Positions 1 through 8,571 of a stretch of DNA of 36,864 nt are shown here, piece by piece. Within the stretch, counting starts at the first letter, position 1. Each line of letters begins with the position of its first letter. The stretch lies in NCBI GenBank assembly GCA_001986395.2, contig MQVO02000097.1:1-36864 (forward strand), read 5' to 3'. Made by a program: the position numbers and the translations under genes. The notes under the pieces were generated by a model that ran no database searches, was not told the origin of the DNA, and saw only the letters and a program-made list of their open reading frames with translations. The DNA is from Irpex lacteus. Taxonomy: Eukaryota; Basidiomycota; Agaricomycetes; Polyporales; Irpicaceae.

Positions 1-415
1 CATCCCGAGAATTATAAAGCACAGCTTGTAAGAAGGGTAATGATTACCAAACCAGGCTCAAAGGAAAAACGTCCGTTAGGTATTCCGACAATGATTGACC
101 GAGCAGTTCAAGTAATATATCATTTAGGAATTGACCCGGCTGTAGAAGCCAAATCAGACAAAAACTCCTTTGGGTTCAGGAAATCAAGGTCCACACATGA
201 CGCAGTCACTGCCATAATCATTCTTATGGATAAAACTATTCACCCTCATTGAATAGTGGAAGCTGACATAGCTAAATGTTTTGACAGGATAAGCCACAAG
301 TTCTTAATGAAAAAACTCCGATACGACACAAACACGTATTGGAACAATGATTAAAAGCAGGGATAATGGTGGAACTGAATTTCCTGGAGAGCACAGAGGG
401 AACTATTATTTTTAT
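1..415 (+). pseudogene. Group II intron reverse transcriptase fragment (RT domain, 5' end off-window)
   Basis: The frame is open from base 1 and encodes the N-terminal RT blocks of a group II intron-encoded protein: KRPLGIPTMIDRAVQ, GFRKSRSTHDA and the RT3 block EADIAKCFDRISH. A TGA at 250-252 falls inside conserved sequence and is best read as Trp. The frame shifts between about 310 and 330, after which a second frame gives EQWLKAGIM; its W is another TGA (349-351) at a position normally occupied by Trp in these proteins. Homology ends at about 415, where the PQGG block should follow and trnW begins instead. The YADD motif, maturase and endonuclease parts are absent, so this is a relic. In life such proteins splice and retrotranspose their own intron. 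A possible N-terminal piece of a related protein lies at 7039-7211. Confidence 0.85.
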
Positions 416-419
416 TTTG

Positions 420-491
420 CAAGAGCAAGGTGACTCGAACACCTACCTAAGGTTTTGGAGACCACAATTCTACCAATTAAACTATGCTCTT
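420..491 (-). tRNA. trnW(cca): tRNA-Trp (anticodon CCA)
   Basis: Read on the minus strand, the 7-bp acceptor stem AAGAGCA/TGCTCTT, a D arm with TTGGTAG, an anticodon loop CTCCAAA and a T arm with TTCGAGT fold as a cloverleaf. The loop has the bacterial-type tRNA-Trp look and carries CCA, not the UCA usual where mitochondrial UGA is Trp. The anticodon stem has weak pairs. It lies immediately downstream of the RT relic, on the other strand. CCA reads UGG; how UGA would be read is unclear from this window. Confidence 0.85.
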
Positions 492-606
492 TTCCCTTTT
501 TATATCTTCCTCCCATCTTTGCCCCTTTTACGGATAAAGGATAAACTCTACTCTTTTAGAAGAAAAATAAATTTTTAATTTAGGAGCACCCCAGATCTTA
601 TACCCC

Positions 607-653
607 TACCAAAAAACTAGTCATTAGAAATAATTCTAACTAGTTTTTTTGGG
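607..653. repeat. Dispersed palindrome, copy 1
   Basis: Arms ACCAAAAAACTAG and CTAGTTTTTTTGGG flank a short AT-rich core with TCATTAGAAATAATTCTAA. It shares its core sequence with copy 2 at 1092-1142. Confidence 0.85.
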
Positions 654-1091
654 TATTCTTTAGTAAAATTTATAAGATATATTTAGTCTTTGAATACAAA
701 TTATTTATATTATTACTATTTAGTAAAGATTATCTCTCTTCTTTACTTAAATAGATAAAATGAATAACTTTACTCTTTTTAATTCTATTCTTTTATTTTT
801 TTTATTTTCTAAGTGAAGTTGCATCTTCTCATCTTATTTTTAGTTATTTTCTTATAAATGACCCAAAATCTACTCTACTTAAATTATTGTTTTTACTATC
901 AAACAATTATTCTACCATTCTACTTTACTTTGTATCTTCTACAGGCGGCCCAGTCTGCTGGTACACTAGACTAAAAAAGGTCTAGATAAATTAATTGCAT
1001 TCAAAGCATCCTTAAATTTAGGACTTTAAGATTAATTAAAAACAGCTTTACCTGAAGTTGTTCCTGTAAATAGACCTATAGTTTCTAATAA

Positions 1092-1142
1092 CCCCCCAAA
1101 AAAAAACTAGTCATTAGAAATAATTCTAACTAGTTTTTTTGG
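1092..1142. repeat. Dispersed palindrome, copy 2
   Basis: Same core as copy 1, with a longer C/A run on the left. It abuts the 5' end of the LAGLIDADG relic that starts at 1146. Confidence 0.85.
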
Positions 1143-1145
1143 ATT

Positions 1146-1569
1146 ATTCCTGACCCTATGTGAATTTAAGGATTTACTAGTGCTGAGGGGTGTTTTTTAG
1201 TCAACATTAAACAGTCAAAAACAATTTCTTTAGGTTATCAAACAATTTTAAGATTTAAAATTACTCAACATACTCGAGATAGATTTTTATTAACTAATAT
1301 TAAAAATTTTTTAGGATGTGGTCATTTACTTGAAGGTGAAAATGTTCAATTATTAGATATTGTTGTACATAAGTTAAGTGATATTTATGATAAAATAATT
1401 CCTTTCTTTATTAAATATCCTATTTTATGTCTTAAAAGTAACGATTTTTCTAATTTTATCCAAATCGCTGATATCCTTAAAAAAAGGGGGATAGACAAAA
1501 GTCATTTAAATCAAGAGGGACTAGATTAAATACGTAAAATAAAAGCAGAAATGAATAAAGGAAGAAAAA
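1146..1569 (+). pseudogene. LAGLIDADG homing endonuclease fragment (one domain, two nonsense codons)
   Basis: A single forward frame gives PMWI-stop-GFTSAEGCFLVNIKQSK, a LAGLIDADG motif in the usual GFTDAEGCF form, and continues to the domain end (IPFFIKYPILCLKS, then NQEGLD-stop-IRKIKAEMNKGRK). The frame holds two TAA stops (1167-1169 and 1527-1529) and one TGA that reads as Trp in a conserved N-P-x-W context. Such enzymes cut intronless alleles to drive group I intron spread; this one is broken. A palindrome touches each side (ends 1142; next starts 1596), so the relic is framed by repeats. Confidence 0.85.
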
Positions 1570-1595
1570 TAATTTTTAATTTTTTAAATCGGAAT

Positions 1596-1641
1596 CCCCT
1601 AAAAACTAGGAATTAGAATAAATCTAACTAGTGTTTTAGGG
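1596..1641. repeat. Dispersed palindrome, copy 3 (diverged)
   Basis: Arms CCCCTAAAAACTAGG and CTAGTGTTTTAGGG. Each arm has base changes, yet the changes still pair, which suggests compensated decay or a subfamily. Confidence 0.75.
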
Positions 1642-1839
1642 TGAGGACCAACTCTAAAATGGAGAAAGTTTATTGGAAAGTTATCTCCCAGGGTCCAACT
1701 TGGATAGTATTTCCCTAGACTTTTTCACAAATAAAAATTGATAAGAATAAATTTATCAATGAGAGATTCAAGCGCAATTTAAAATAAATTCTGATTTAAA
1801 TTTGAAGGACTACGAAAACTCGTATAGGTTGACATGTAG

Positions 1840-2462
1840 AATGTGTCTTATCAAACTGTCTTATTTGCTAGACTTACCTTATTGCAAAAGATTCAATCTT
1901 ATTTTGGAGGTGTAGGTAGAATATCTGTGGATAAAAACTGTGAATACTTTGTATCTTCTATGGAAGATATAACTACAGTCATCACTTTGTCAAATATCCT
2001 TTAAATAACTCAAAAGTTAGGTGATTTCCTTATTTTTATATCCGTAGTAAACATGATTAATGCTAAAGAACATTTAACAATGGAAGGTTTACAGTAGATT
2101 ATCTTTATTAAAGCTTATGTAAACCATGGTATAACCGAATCATTAAAGGTTGCTTTTCCTAACACTATGCCAGCCTTAAAACCTTATCTGTAAATACAAA
2201 TATTCCACATCCTTATTGAACGGCGGGTTTAACATCTGGAGATGGTTGTTTCTCGATAACTGAAAACAAGACTTCTTTTGGGTTTTACGTAAAATTAGTA
2301 TTTTGTATAACTAAAAATAGAAGGGATGAGATTCTGATTAGAAGTTTAATTGATTTTCTCTGGTTGCGGTACATATTCTTATATTTAAACGAACTAGGGT
2401 TGATTATCAATGTCTTAAATTTAAGGATAATTTTGAAAAAATCATACCCATTTTTCTGTTAA
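1840..2462 (+). pseudogene. Decayed LAGLIDADG homing endonuclease (two-domain type)
   Basis: Frames read in series recover the usual order of a LAGLIDADG_1 gene: a domain-1 tail (LLARLTLLQKIQSYFGGVG, then KEHLTMEGLQ, then AFPNTMPALKP) followed by the second motif region (IPHPYWTAGLTSGDGCFSI; the W is TGA). Stops and at least two frameshifts break it, for example near 2003 and near 2365. Homology ends at about 2456 (KIIPIF), and a long palindrome follows at 2466. The gene is dead, and its host intron is not recognisable around it. Confidence 0.8.
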
Positions 2463-2465
2463 TCC

Positions 2466-2551
2466 ACCCAAAAAACTAGGCCTCTAATTAAAATTTAATT
2501 TAATTAAATTTTAATAATACCGGGATAATTAATTATAACTAGTTTTATGGT
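2466..2551. repeat. Dispersed palindrome, long form with inner AT hairpin, copy 4
   Basis: The usual arms (CACCCAAAAAACTAGG ... CTAGTTTTATGGTG) enclose an extra self-complementary block, AATTAAAATTTAATTTAATT and its mirror, plus an ACCGGGATAATTAATT segment. Copies at 26991 and 34630 have the same architecture in the opposite orientation. Confidence 0.8.
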
Positions 2552-2762
2552 GAAATGACTAAATTTAGCAAATAAAACTAATCATCTTTGTAGAAGGAGA
2601 GCCTTACCCTGTAAATAAAAAAGGTTTGGTTGTTTGAGCATTCTCCCAAAAAAACTTTATTTCTCCCCTATTCTTTTTATAATTGAGGGAGAACTCTTAT
2701 CATATCACCTAGAAGATAGGGTGTAAGACGAGTCAACTCCTTTAAATTAACATATTTGTTGA

Positions 2763-2846
2763 GGGTGGTATTCTTTACTGACATTTTGTCGATGTCGTTT
2801 GGCTTTTTTTATACGTATCTATTTACTACTGAGGTTCATAGTAATA
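2763..2846. repeat. ~85-bp imperfect direct repeat, unit A
   Basis: It begins GGGTGGTATTCTTTACTGAC and ends near TACTGAGGTTC. The same block recurs at 3041-3126 with scattered substitutions, 278 bp downstream in the same orientation. Its function is unknown. Confidence 0.75.
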
Positions 2847-3040
2847 AATTTTAAACCATCACCTTTTCTTTATGCTAATGTTCATAAAAAGGTTGGGATA
2901 GGGGTCCTATCCCTGACCTGCCTGTTATCCAAGACGAGATTGAATTGTCGATTAATGGGCAGGAGGATATGATAACATGGGGAAGGTTGGAAGACGAGAC
3001 GAAGACGATAGTAATAATAGGAATAAATTTTGTTATTTTC

Positions 3041-3126
3041 AGGGTGGTATTCTTTACTGACATTTTATGGATGTTGTGTGACTTTTTTTTATGTTTCAAT
3101 TTATTACTGAGGTTCCTAATTTCAGA
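3041..3126. repeat. ~85-bp imperfect direct repeat, unit B
   Basis: Second unit of the repeat that starts at 2763. The first ~22 bases are identical and the rest diverges. Confidence 0.75.
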
Positions 3127-3248
3127 TTCTATTCTTCTTTACGTTTCAGGGAAAAAACGTGAACGTTCAGATGATAATGATGAAGAAAAGGTTGAGCATT
3201 CCAGTAAAAAAAATCAAAAGGAAAAACTGGAAAAAGAATTAGGCAGAT

Positions 3249-3298
3249 CCCCAAAAAAACTAGGAATTAGAAATAATTCTAACTAATTTTTGGGGGGG
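3249..3298. repeat. Dispersed palindrome, copy 5
   Basis: Arms ATCCCCAAAAAAACTAGG and CTAATTTTTGGGGGGG; the right CTAG is mutated to CTAA. It truncates the charged frame before it. Confidence 0.8.
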
Positions 3299-3501
3299 CA
3301 ATATTATAAAGATATAGAAAGAGCTAGTCAAAAGAGTTTAATGCTGAAGCAACGGGGCTATTTGCTTTGATGATTGGCTTCCTTGTATTGTACTCATAAT
3401 AAAATGAACATAAACATGAACACAAATATGAACAAAAATATGAACAAAAAGCAACCAAATTTTAACTACATTTGAAGTACTACTTATGACTATTAAAAGT
3501 T

Positions 3502-3630
3502 GACCCCAACTGTAAAAAATTTTTGAATGGTTTAAGTGGTGTATATTGTTGGTTTAACACAGTAACAGGCAATTATTACGTTGGCTCAGGTGTTAACCTT
3601 TGGGACCGTGTCATTGACTATACTAAATAA
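3502..3630 (+). pseudogene. GIY-YIG homing endonuclease fragment
   Basis: The frame reads DPNCKKFLNGLSGVYCWFNT, then the GIY-YIG second half NYYVGSGVNLWDRVIDYTK, and stops at TAA 3628-3630. The GVY...YVG pair and the downstream R (in LWDR) match the GIY-YIG catalytic domain start; the remaining ~200 residues are absent. Such domains belong to group I intron ORFs. The sequence downstream loses homology before the inverted repeat begins at 3745. Confidence 0.75.
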
Positions 3631-3997
3631 ATTTTTAAGTGTATTGATGCATGTCATTTGGTGGTTTACCCACTCAAAAAACAATAACAAAAACATTAAG
3701 ACCAGTAATAAATGTTTTAAATGTATAACATTAATTAAAACCATTAATAAATTGAATAACTGTCCTAAAAAGATAGAAGGTGCTATTGAAGAAACAGATG
3801 AATTGTTCTTTGGGTGTCACATTTTAACTGTTCTTATCTTTCTTTACTCTACTTTACGCTAATCCTCCAAAATAAACAAGATGATTGTGGATTTAAGAAT
3901 AAAGCCGGGTATTAATAAAAGAATAGAATTAAAAAGAGTCTTATAATTAAATAAAATAAAATATTATAATTAGATTATTAGATTTTGCCCTTCCCTC

Positions 3998-4023
3998 CCT
4001 TTTTTTTTAATTAAAAAAAAAGG
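3998..4023. repeat. T-run/A-run hairpin (CCT9 AATT A9GG)
   Basis: Perfect hairpin of the second dispersed family, just upstream of trnL. Its copy in the right arm has one A fewer. Confidence 0.75.
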
Positions 4024-4025
4024 AA

Positions 4026-4107
4026 ACGAACATGTTGAAATTGGTAAACAATCTTCTCTTAAGTAGAAGTGGGAATATCCCTTAAGAGTTCAAGTCTCTT
4101 TGTTCGT
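4026..4107 (+). tRNA. trnL(uaa): tRNA-Leu (UAA)
   Basis: Class II tRNA. Acceptor ACGAACA/TGTTCGT, anticodon stem CTTCT/AGAAG around loop CTTAAGT (anticodon TAA), a long variable arm and T loop TTCAAGT. An identical copy lies on the minus strand at 23422-23503. Confidence 0.92.
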
Positions 4108-4149
4108 AAAACAAAAATAAAATCTTAATAATAAGATAGTGTCCATACA

Positions 4150-4220
4150 TGCGGTATAGTGTAAAGGTTGGCACAATAGCCTCATGAGCTGTTAGAGCAG
4201 GTTCAATTCCTGATGCCGCA
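4150..4220 (+). tRNA. trnM(cau): tRNA-Met (CAU)
   Basis: Acceptor TGCGGTA/TGCCGCA, anticodon loop CTCATGA. Whether it is initiator, elongator or a lysidine-type isoleucine tRNA cannot be settled from sequence alone. Duplicated at 23309-23379 on the minus strand. Confidence 0.9.
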
Positions 4221-4241
4221 ATAGAAATAAAATAAAGACCG

Positions 4242-4311
4242 GGTCTTTTTGTATAAAGGCAGTACAGCTACCCTTCACGTAGCAAGTATCAGTTCGATTC
4301 TGATAAAGACT
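4242..4311 (+). tRNA. trnE(uuc): tRNA-Glu (UUC)
   Basis: Acceptor GGTCTTT/AAAGACT, anticodon stem GCTAC/GTAGC around CCTTCAC, T arm ATCAG TTCGATT CTGAT. Duplicated at 23218-23287 on the minus strand. Confidence 0.9.
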
Positions 4312-4589
4312 ATATTCTTAATTTCTTTATGCCTTTTTATTTTTATAATAATAAAAAAAAGGAGAAAAAGAATAAAGGAAAGTTAGATTTAACTTTCTTT
4401 TCCAGAGCTAACGTTGCACTGCCCTCTATAAATAAAAAAAGGGGGGCATGTATTATTTTCTTATAAATTTTTATAAGTAATAATATATTTTGGTCTTTTT
4501 CTTTTTAATAATTTAATTTAATTTAATTTAATTTAATTAAAAAAAAAGGGAAGAAATAAAATCAAAAAAAGAATATATATTTAATAAAT

Positions 4590-4712
4590 TTGCCCACCCC
4601 TCCTTGCCGCCCACGCCAGCCCAGCCCACCCCAGCCCACTTTGTGGATTGTGGATTGTGGATTGTGGAATGTGGGGCCCTTATAAATCAAGTGGGGCCCA
4701 CAGGGTGGGGGG
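4590..4712. repeat. GC-rich cluster with GGATTGTGGATTGTGG tandem
   Basis: In AT-rich surroundings, C-rich CCCAGCCCA units are followed by about three TTGTGGA units and a GTGGGGCCC block. The 17-mer AAATCAAGTGGGGCCCA at 4683-4699 recurs at 13101-13117. Related AGTGGATTGTGGA sequence occurs at 26578-26595 and about 36580. Confidence 0.7.
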
Positions 4713-4864
4713 ATAGCTATATTATTATATATATTTTATTTTATCATAATCTTTCACTGTCTATTTTATACTCAGAATAGTATTTATACTATATAACACC
4801 TTAGGTTTAGCAGTGGTTTATTTAGTTTTACTAAATAATATTTTTCAGCAGTACATCCTCTATC

Positions 4865-4912
4865 CTCCCCCCTCTATCCTTTTTTTATATAAAAAAAAGG
4901 GGAGGAGGGAGG
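4865..4912. repeat. Large hairpin with T-run/A-run stem
   Basis: TCCTCCCCCCTC...CCTTTTTTT pairs with AAAAAAAAGGGGAGGAGG: a longer GC-based version of the second hairpin family. Confidence 0.7.
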
Positions 4913-4997
4913 GTGAAACAAAACTGTACTTTAATACTTTATGTTTAATAAATTATAAAGTATGAGCTGAGAGTATAAATTTATTACTTTAATCCAA

Positions 4998-5040
4998 TCC
5001 CAAAAAAACTAATTATTTCTAATTCCTAGTTTTTTTGGGG
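4998..5040. repeat. Dispersed palindrome, copy 6
   Basis: Arms TCCCAAAAAAACTAA and CCTAGTTTTTTTGGGG, about 190 bases upstream of the cox2 start. Confidence 0.85.
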
Positions 5041-5230
5041 TTATATTTTTTTATAATTTATTTTTTATTTCTAATACTTACCCTCTTTATTTTTATTACA
5101 TAAGAAGAAAATAAATAATCTTATTTTCTTATCTATAAACAAAGGACAAAAACTAAAAAAATAATTTAATCTTAATATAAATTGGTATTAGTAATATATT
5201 ACCTAAGGTATACACAAATTTTAAATAAAA

Positions 5231-6190
5231 ATGATTTTTAATTTTTCTTTTTTAAATACTATATTTAATGATGCTCCACATCCTTGGCAAATAGGTTTCC
5301 AAGATAGTGCAGCTCCAGGATTCACTGGGATTGTTGAATTACACAACACAATCTTTTTTTACCTTGTTGTAATTTCAGTAGGAGTTTTCTGGGTATTAAC
5401 TTCAATTATTTATTACTATAATAGTAGTAAAAGTGCAATTGTACATAAATACTTAAATCACGGTACATTAATTGAATTAATCTGGACAATCACACCAGCT
5501 TTTATCTTAATTGCTATTGCTTTCCCTTCATTCAGATTATTATATTTATTAGATGAAGTTATCTCACCTACAATAACAATTAAAGTTGTAGGACATCAAT
5601 GGTATTGGTCATACGAATACAGTGATTATGTAAATGATAGTGGTGATTCTATAGAATTTGATTCATATATGATTCCAGAATCAGATTTAGAATTAGGTTT
5701 GAATGTTTTAGAGTTACATTATTGTTCTTTACCTGCTTTCTTCTATTCTATAAAAGCTTTACCTAAGAAAGCTTATCTTGCAAGTAAAGAGGGGTTAGGC
5801 ATTTTCAAGATAAATAAAGTTAATAGTTTAAATAACAATTTACCTCAAGATAGCCCTATGCAATCTGATTATTTGTACAATTATTCAAATCCAAGTACAA
5901 GTTCAATTCAGGGCATAAAATCTATACCTTCATCAGAATATAGTATAGCTTCTTCTAGTAATAGTACTAACTCTACCACAGTCACTGATTTTTTTACAAG
6001 CTCAGATAGTGGTAGCTCCATTAGTAACTATTCTCTATTAAGCAATAACAGCAGTATTTTAGAGTTCGGAGTTGGAGAAATGATTCCCACAAGATTAATC
6101 AGGGGAATATTGGAACATAACTATTATTTAGACCTACTACAACTAAACCCAGAGTACCTTGCTTTTCTTCCTTATTACTATACTCTGTAA
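5231..6190 (+). CDS. cox2: Cytochrome c oxidase subunit 2 N-terminal half fused to unrelated C-terminal sequence
   Basis: Residues 1-156 are canonical COX2: DAPHPWQIGFQDSAAPG, two transmembrane helices at about 40-62 and 83-107, GHQWYWSYEY at 121-130, and PESDLELG at 149-156. Subunit 2 normally continues with the intermembrane-space copper domain that takes electrons from cytochrome c. Here the homology stops at residue 156. The next 163 residues are Ser/Asn-rich, unrelated, and lack the CuA C-x3-C-x3-H ligands. The frame has ATG, no internal stop, and TAA at the end; all Trp codons seen are TGG. Possible explanations are a mobile insertion that replaced the 3' half, a first exon read into an intron, or a non-functional duplicate with the working gene elsewhere. 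I recognise no cox2 downstream exon in this window. Confidence 0.85.
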   Translation: MIFNFSFLNTIFNDAPHPWQIGFQDSAAPGFTGIVELHNTIFFYLVVISVGVFWVLTSIIYYYNSSKSAIVHKYLNHGTLIELIWTITPAFILIAIAFPSFRLLYLLDEVISPTITIKVVGHQWYWSYEYSDYVNDSGDSIEFDSYMIPESDLELGLNVLELHYCSLPAFFYSIKALPKKAYLASKEGLGIFKINKVNSLNNNLPQDSPMQSDYLYNYSNPSTSSIQGIKSIPSSEYSIASSSNSTNSTTVTDFFTSSDSGSSISNYSLLSNNSSILEFGVGEMIPTRLIRGILEHNYYLDLLQLNPEYLAFLPYYYTL

Positions 6191-6514
6191 TATTTTAATT
6201 TTATACCCCCTTTGTTTTATTATCTATAAAATAAAAATTTTTATTTTATTTTCTTTTGATAAAGGGTGGAGACAAATTAATTAATAGTTAAAACTATAGG
6301 ATTCGTTTAATTAAATATATAAAACCCCATGAATAATTTATTTTTAATAAGGGCAGCTGCCAGCCAGATAATTAATTTTATTATAAATTTATTACTGGAC
6401 TTGATTACTAATTAGGGATACCAGACTCTGATCAGGAGGCTTAAAATTAAATAGCTAAATTATTTATGGTAAAAAGGAATACCATGGTTCATTTAACTGA
6501 AATAGTTTAAGCTT
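6191..6514. other. Intergenic spacer after cox2
   Basis: AT-rich and without a recognisable gene. A GC-richer patch (GGGCAGCTGCCAGCC at 6351-6365) contains the palindrome GGCAGCTGCC. Confidence 0.5.
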
Positions 6515-6693
6515 ATTGGTTCATTACCCTTAATGGCATTTCCATTTCTTACAGGGTTCTACTTCAAAGATCTAATCCTAGAGGAAGCACTCGAAAAATA
6601 TTAAATCTCAGGACACACTGCTTATTGGCTTGGTACTATTTCTGCAGTATTCACTTCTGTTACAATAAATAGAGATACACCCATTGTAAAACC
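6515..6693 (+). pseudogene. nad5 fragment (plus strand)
   Basis: The frame reads IGSLPLMAFPFLTGFYFKDL, then ILEEALEKY-stop-ISGHTAYWLGTISAVFTS: the conserved C-central part of NADH dehydrogenase subunit 5. One TAA interrupts it at 6601-6603. Homology ends after about 50 codons and a palindrome follows at 6706. It overlaps the region also found in the minus-strand nad5 relic at 25015-25740, so at least two independent fragments of nad5 exist here and neither is complete. Confidence 0.8.
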
Positions 6694-6705
6694 CTTTTGC
6701 ACAAT

Positions 6706-6750
6706 CCCCAAAAAAACTAATTATTTCTACTCTTGCCCTAGTTTTTTGGG
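6706..6750. repeat. Dispersed palindrome, copy 7
   Basis: Arms ATCCCCAAAAAAACTAA and CCCTAGTTTTTTGGGA; the core differs from most copies (TTTCTACTCTTGC). Confidence 0.8.
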
Positions 6751-7038
6751 ATTATGCTATAAAGGATAGGGTTTTATGTGTAGTATAAATATTATCTTTG
6801 TAATTAATTAGAGGACTAAATTAAATAAAGAGGGAAAATTTTATACACTATTAAAAGTTTAATAGAAGGAATAAAGGAAGAACTCTATAAATTAGATAAA
6901 AATAAGTCTTATTTCTAGTAAGAGGTCAAACCAATGATCAATTAAGTTTTATATAAAATCTTTTGAATAGCCTTCGTGTGGACATCCCTGCGAATCTCAG
7001 AAAGTCATTACTTGGAAAGAAAGAAAGTATAAATAAAT
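6751..7038. other. AT-rich spacer
   Basis: No gene seen. GTGTGGACATCC at 6977 resembles a group II intron 5' start (GUGYG) and lies shortly before an RT N-terminal fragment, but the domains that should separate them are missing. Confidence 0.35.
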
Positions 7039-7211
7039 TAAATGATTACTGAATTTAGCATAAAATCTATAATGTTAGAAAAGTGATAGAGAATAAAGGA
7101 GGTAAAACTGCTGGTGTAGATAAAGTAGTTAAAGTAGACATGAAAACAATTGAACAATATTTACTAAGGAATAAGATAACAAAAGGAGAAGCAGAAAGAG
7201 ATAAAGAATAA
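7039..7211 (+). pseudogene. Group II intron RT N-terminal fragment
   Basis: The frame gives NVRKVIENKGGKTAGVDKVV, the RT0/RT1 start of a group II intron-encoded protein, after one upstream TGA and one TAG. It ends at TAA 7209-7211 after a lysine/glutamate-rich tail with no RT homology. It could be the missing front of a protein related to the fragment at 1-415, but distance and divergence leave this unproved. Confidence 0.65.
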
Positions 7212-7240
7212 TTTTATTTGGGTTCCCCTATTTTTAATAA

Positions 7241-7597
7241 AAGTTTTCCTTCTGGAAGAAACTTAAAAACTTAGATAAGGATAATCCGGTAAAAATAGTT
7301 GATAACTTTTTTAAAAAGTACCCTTCACCTGAGTATGCTAAGGAAAACATAGATTTAAATCTGAATCAATCTATATTCAAATTTAATATGCCTGATTTTA
7401 AACTAACCCTTGCTGAGTTTGAAATCTTAAAAAGTATTCTACCCTCAAAGTATGAATTACCTATCAAATTACCTTTAACTCAATTATTTGGTGGGCACAG
7501 TGGAGTAAATTCTTTATTAAAGTCTAGAGCGGGTGTTTACAAATTTACTCACAAGATTAATGGAAATGTTTATAGGGGGTGGTACAATTCCTATTAA
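7241..7597 (+). pseudogene. GIY-YIG homing endonuclease N-terminal fragment
   Basis: The frame is open from 7241, without an ATG until 7388. It covers a typical intron-ORF leader, KKYPSPEYAKENIDLN and LTLAEFEILKSILP, then SRAGVYKFTHKINGNVYRG, where GVY...YRG stands for the GIY...YIG pair with the second motif damaged (I to R). Homology breaks at about 7580, and the following frame belongs to a different family (LAGLIDADG), so two unrelated endonucleases are joined end to end. Confidence 0.7.
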
Positions 7598-7859
7598 GGC
7601 AGGTTTTGTCATTTGGTCTGTTAATAATCAACATATCATTCGAACAATTCTTCTACCTCTTTTTGATAAGTATCCTCCTCTTACTACTCGAGTCACTCTT
7701 CAACTGCAATTTCTGATTTCCGCAATAAATGGTATGAGTATTAAGGATTATTTTCGCATACGAAGTTCTAAGTATAATAATCAATCTTCTATTATACCAA
7801 TTTCTGCTTGCATTCCTTCTTATTTTCCCATATGGCTGCCTCCCCCTAACGAAGTTTAG
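7593..7859 (+). pseudogene. LAGLIDADG homing endonuclease fragment
   Basis: The frame gives IKAGFVIWSVNNQHIIRTIL, LPLFDKYPPLTTRVTLQLQF and MSIKDYFRIR, the inter-motif region of a LAGLIDADG protein. It then approaches the second motif (CIPSYFPIWL, normally followed by GFIEAEG) and breaks into unrelated sequence with a TAG stop. It starts directly against the GIY-YIG fragment in a different frame. Confidence 0.75.
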
Positions 7860-7931
7860 CAAACAAAGTAGTACCGTAACAATAAACTTTACTTTATTCC
7901 TTTTTGTCCTCATTTTTAACAAGATAACACA

Positions 7932-8192
7932 CTAAAATATACCTTTGTATAGACCACCTCTCTTCATAATATTGTGAAGACTCCCGGCTGATGCTTTATA
8001 CTCTGGATTTAACTCCCGAAGATAAAGAGCCACAGCATTAAGAGTTGGTAATACTTTCCCTTCCTTAGTTACAGTATCAATGAGCTCTGTAGATTTTGAA
8101 AGCTTTTCACGAACAATTTCTTTATATGGAAGGAAATTTCTGGACGTTTTTTCCATTATTTGGTCTCTAACTCCTTCTATAAGGTCCGTCAA
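7932..8192 (-). pseudogene. Unassigned minus-strand frame, possible modular-domain tail
   Basis: About 86 codons without ATG (first usable start is TTG). The C-terminal part, ending MKRGGLYKGIF, resembles the end of the NUMOD1 DNA-binding module of homing endonucleases, but the match is weak. The upstream relic at 8338-8571 shares the strand and may once have been the same gene. Function unknown. Confidence 0.35.
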
Positions 8193-8337
8193 CGCTTCTT
8201 AACTTAACAAATTATCATTATATTCTTTATCCCTTAAGAGCTCATCTTAAATAAAGAACCTATTTAAATATAATTCTTTCAGAACAAACCTCCGCTTCAT
8301 CCCCATTGTTTCGGCTAAAAGAGTACAACTCTTGGCT

Positions 8338-8571
8338 TTAAAGATTAATTCTTTTTTTTATATCATACATATAAGTAATCTTTCGTGATTTTTCAAAAAC
8401 AGTTGCCATTAACTCTATCTGTATTTTATTTCCTGCAGTGAAACCAGCTACTTTTAATTTGTTATACCCAGAGCTTAACTCATCAGTGGGAGAGCTAGAA
8501 CGGATCTTACCTAAAAGTCAAGTTAAAGGGGTAACTTGCGCAGGGGTTGAAGTAGATATATTGAATTTATC
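8338..8571 (-). pseudogene. Unknown 77-codon frame using TGA as Trp
   Basis: It reads DKFNISTSTPAQVTPLTWLL and continues GKIRSSSSPTDELSSG to a lysine-rich end and TAA (8338-8340). The W is a TGA at 8518-8520. No ATG opens it. The protein-like composition and clean length argue for a coding past. I do not recognise the family; plasmid-derived ORFs nearby make a plasmid origin plausible. Confidence 0.35.

Larger units (their letters stand above)
492..1145. other. AT-rich intergenic stretch with two palindrome copies
   Basis: No gene is supported here. The stretch holds dispersed palindromes at 607-653 and 1092-1142, long T/A runs, and a short GC-richer patch around 943-965 that I cannot assign. 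Confidence 0.6.
2552..3501. other. Unassigned stretch with direct repeats and a charged C-terminal-like frame
   Basis: I see no recognisable gene. A forward frame ending in the palindrome at 3249 encodes a strongly charged run (KKRERSDDNDEEKVEHSSKK), which may be the tail of a degraded plasmid-type ORF. A short imperfect tandem of AATATGAACAAA units lies at about 3407-3450. Confidence 0.4.
3745..4349. repeat. Inverted repeat, left arm (605 bp)
   Basis: This block reappears reverse-complemented at 23180-23783 with one visible difference, a missing A in the A-run near 4013-4021. It carries trnL, trnM and trnE. Near-identity at this length suggests recent duplication or ongoing recombination or conversion, and could allow inversion of the ~18.8 kb between the arms. 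Confidence 0.95.
4350..5230. other. Intergenic region upstream of cox2
   Basis: No gene seen. It contains a TTTAA tandem (about 4508-4540), a GC-rich patch with CCCAGCCC units (4590-4640), a tandem of TTGTGGA units (4643-4673), a large C/T-A/G hairpin (4865-4912) and a palindrome (4998-5040). The cox2 leader follows. Confidence 0.6.

Noticed and set aside
366..578. 70-codon ORF
   Set aside because: Only the first ~16 codons are RT homology; the rest reads through trnW on the other strand.
2875..3286. 74- and 113-codon ORFs as genes
   Set aside because: They run through a direct repeat and into a palindrome, with no recognisable domain; kept only as an unassigned stretch.
7653..7922. 89-codon minus-strand ORF
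   Set aside because: Shadow of the plus-strand LAGLIDADG fragment, which has clear homology.
8367..8376. Yeast-type mitochondrial promoter (ATATAAGTA)
   Set aside because: A single 9-mer match in AT-rich DNA, within a protein-like relic and far from any intact gene; the consensus is not established for basidiomycetes.
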